From SCN-69-37 sp044507065 (GTDB lineage: Bacteria; Acidobacteriota; Vicinamibacteria; Vicinamibacterales; SCN-69-37), in contig JBIQJY010000096.1 in NCBI GenBank assembly GCA_044507065.1, positions 1 to 8,114 on the forward strand: DNA of 8,114 nt, written 5' to 3'. Below, piece by piece: positions 8,012 to 8,114 of the stretch. The notes under the pieces are model-generated. The model worked only from the letters and a program-made list of their open reading frames with translations, was not told the origin of the DNA and did no database searches. Both the position numbers and the translations under genes were made by a program. Each line of letters starts with the position of its first letter. Positions within the stretch are counted from its first letter, which is position 1.

Positions 8012-8114
8012 GGTGCGGTGGGAGCGATGGGTGCGGTTGGTGCGGTAGGAAGGACCGGTAGGTGCGGTAGGTGCGGTTGGTGCGCTAGGAAGGATCGGTA
8101 GGTGCGGTAGGTGC
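8012..8114. repeat. Nested tandem repeat: 9-bp units inside a 40-bp period
   Basis: From 8012 the sequence is built of GGTGCGGTN 9-mers: 8012-8020, a degenerate copy at 8021-8029, then 8030-8038, 8039-8047, 8061-8069, 8070-8078, 8079-8087 and 8101-8109. A 13-bp element, GGAAGGACCGGTA, sits at 8048-8060 and recurs as GGAAGGATCGGTA at 8088-8100. The higher-order unit (9+9+13+9 bp) has an exact 40-bp period. Copies 8030-8069 and 8070-8109 differ at two bases (8045/8085 and 8055/8095), and a third begins at 8110 and is cut by the window edge. The period is not a multiple of three and some frames contain TAG, so it is unlikely to be coding. It lies directly upstream of uup. Its function is unknown. 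Confidence 0.88.

Noticed and set aside
8012..8114. CRISPR array or a repeat-protein gene
   Set aside because: The units are 9 and 13 bp with no spacers of CRISPR type, the 40-bp period breaks every reading frame, and some frames contain TAG stops.

Overview
The window is GC-rich, gene-dense chromosomal DNA from a bacterium. Third codon positions are strongly G/C, which opens long antisense shadow frames opposite most genes. There is no phage, plasmid, transposon, CRISPR or RNA-gene signal. The lineage cannot be fixed from this stretch. The phosphofructokinase subtype and the overall style would suit a high-GC soil group such as Acidobacteriota, but that is a low-confidence guess.

Layout, left to right: (1) the 3' end of a plus-strand MscS-type mechanosensitive channel gene, running off the left edge and overlapping by 26 bp the end of (2) a convergent minus-strand HlyC/CorC-type membrane protein with a CNNM domain and a CBS pair. 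(3) A 120-bp divergent intergenic region holding three copies of the heptamer CCGAAGG. (4) A plus-strand glycogen branching enzyme, glgB. (5) A minus-strand 6-phosphofructokinase whose stop codon directly abuts the glgB stop. (6) A 152-bp gap with a 14-bp perfect palindrome and a 9-bp-stem hairpin. (7) A minus-strand dodecin with a strong Shine-Dalgarno and a stem-loop just upstream of it. (8) A minus-strand DUF937 protein with a D-x-N-x-D-G loop. (9) A minus-strand ABC-F ATPase of the Uup type. (10) A nested tandem repeat (9-bp units inside a 40-bp period) that starts 15 bp upstream of uup and runs off the right edge.

The four minus-strand genes uup, DUF937, dodecin and pfk are co-directional with gaps of 107, 69 and 152 bp. 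They could be partly co-transcribed, but each gap contains inverted repeats and the functions do not form an obvious pathway. glgB and pfk both concern hexose and glycogen metabolism (storage-polymer branching and glycolytic commitment) but are convergent, so they are not one operon. The two left-hand genes are membrane proteins for osmotic protection and probable ion transport.

I found no convincing undescribed multi-gene system. The points most worth a second look are the nested repeat upstream of uup, the CCGAAGG triplet in the divergent promoter region, the shifted tryptophan in the dodecin, and the active-site combination in the phosphofructokinase.
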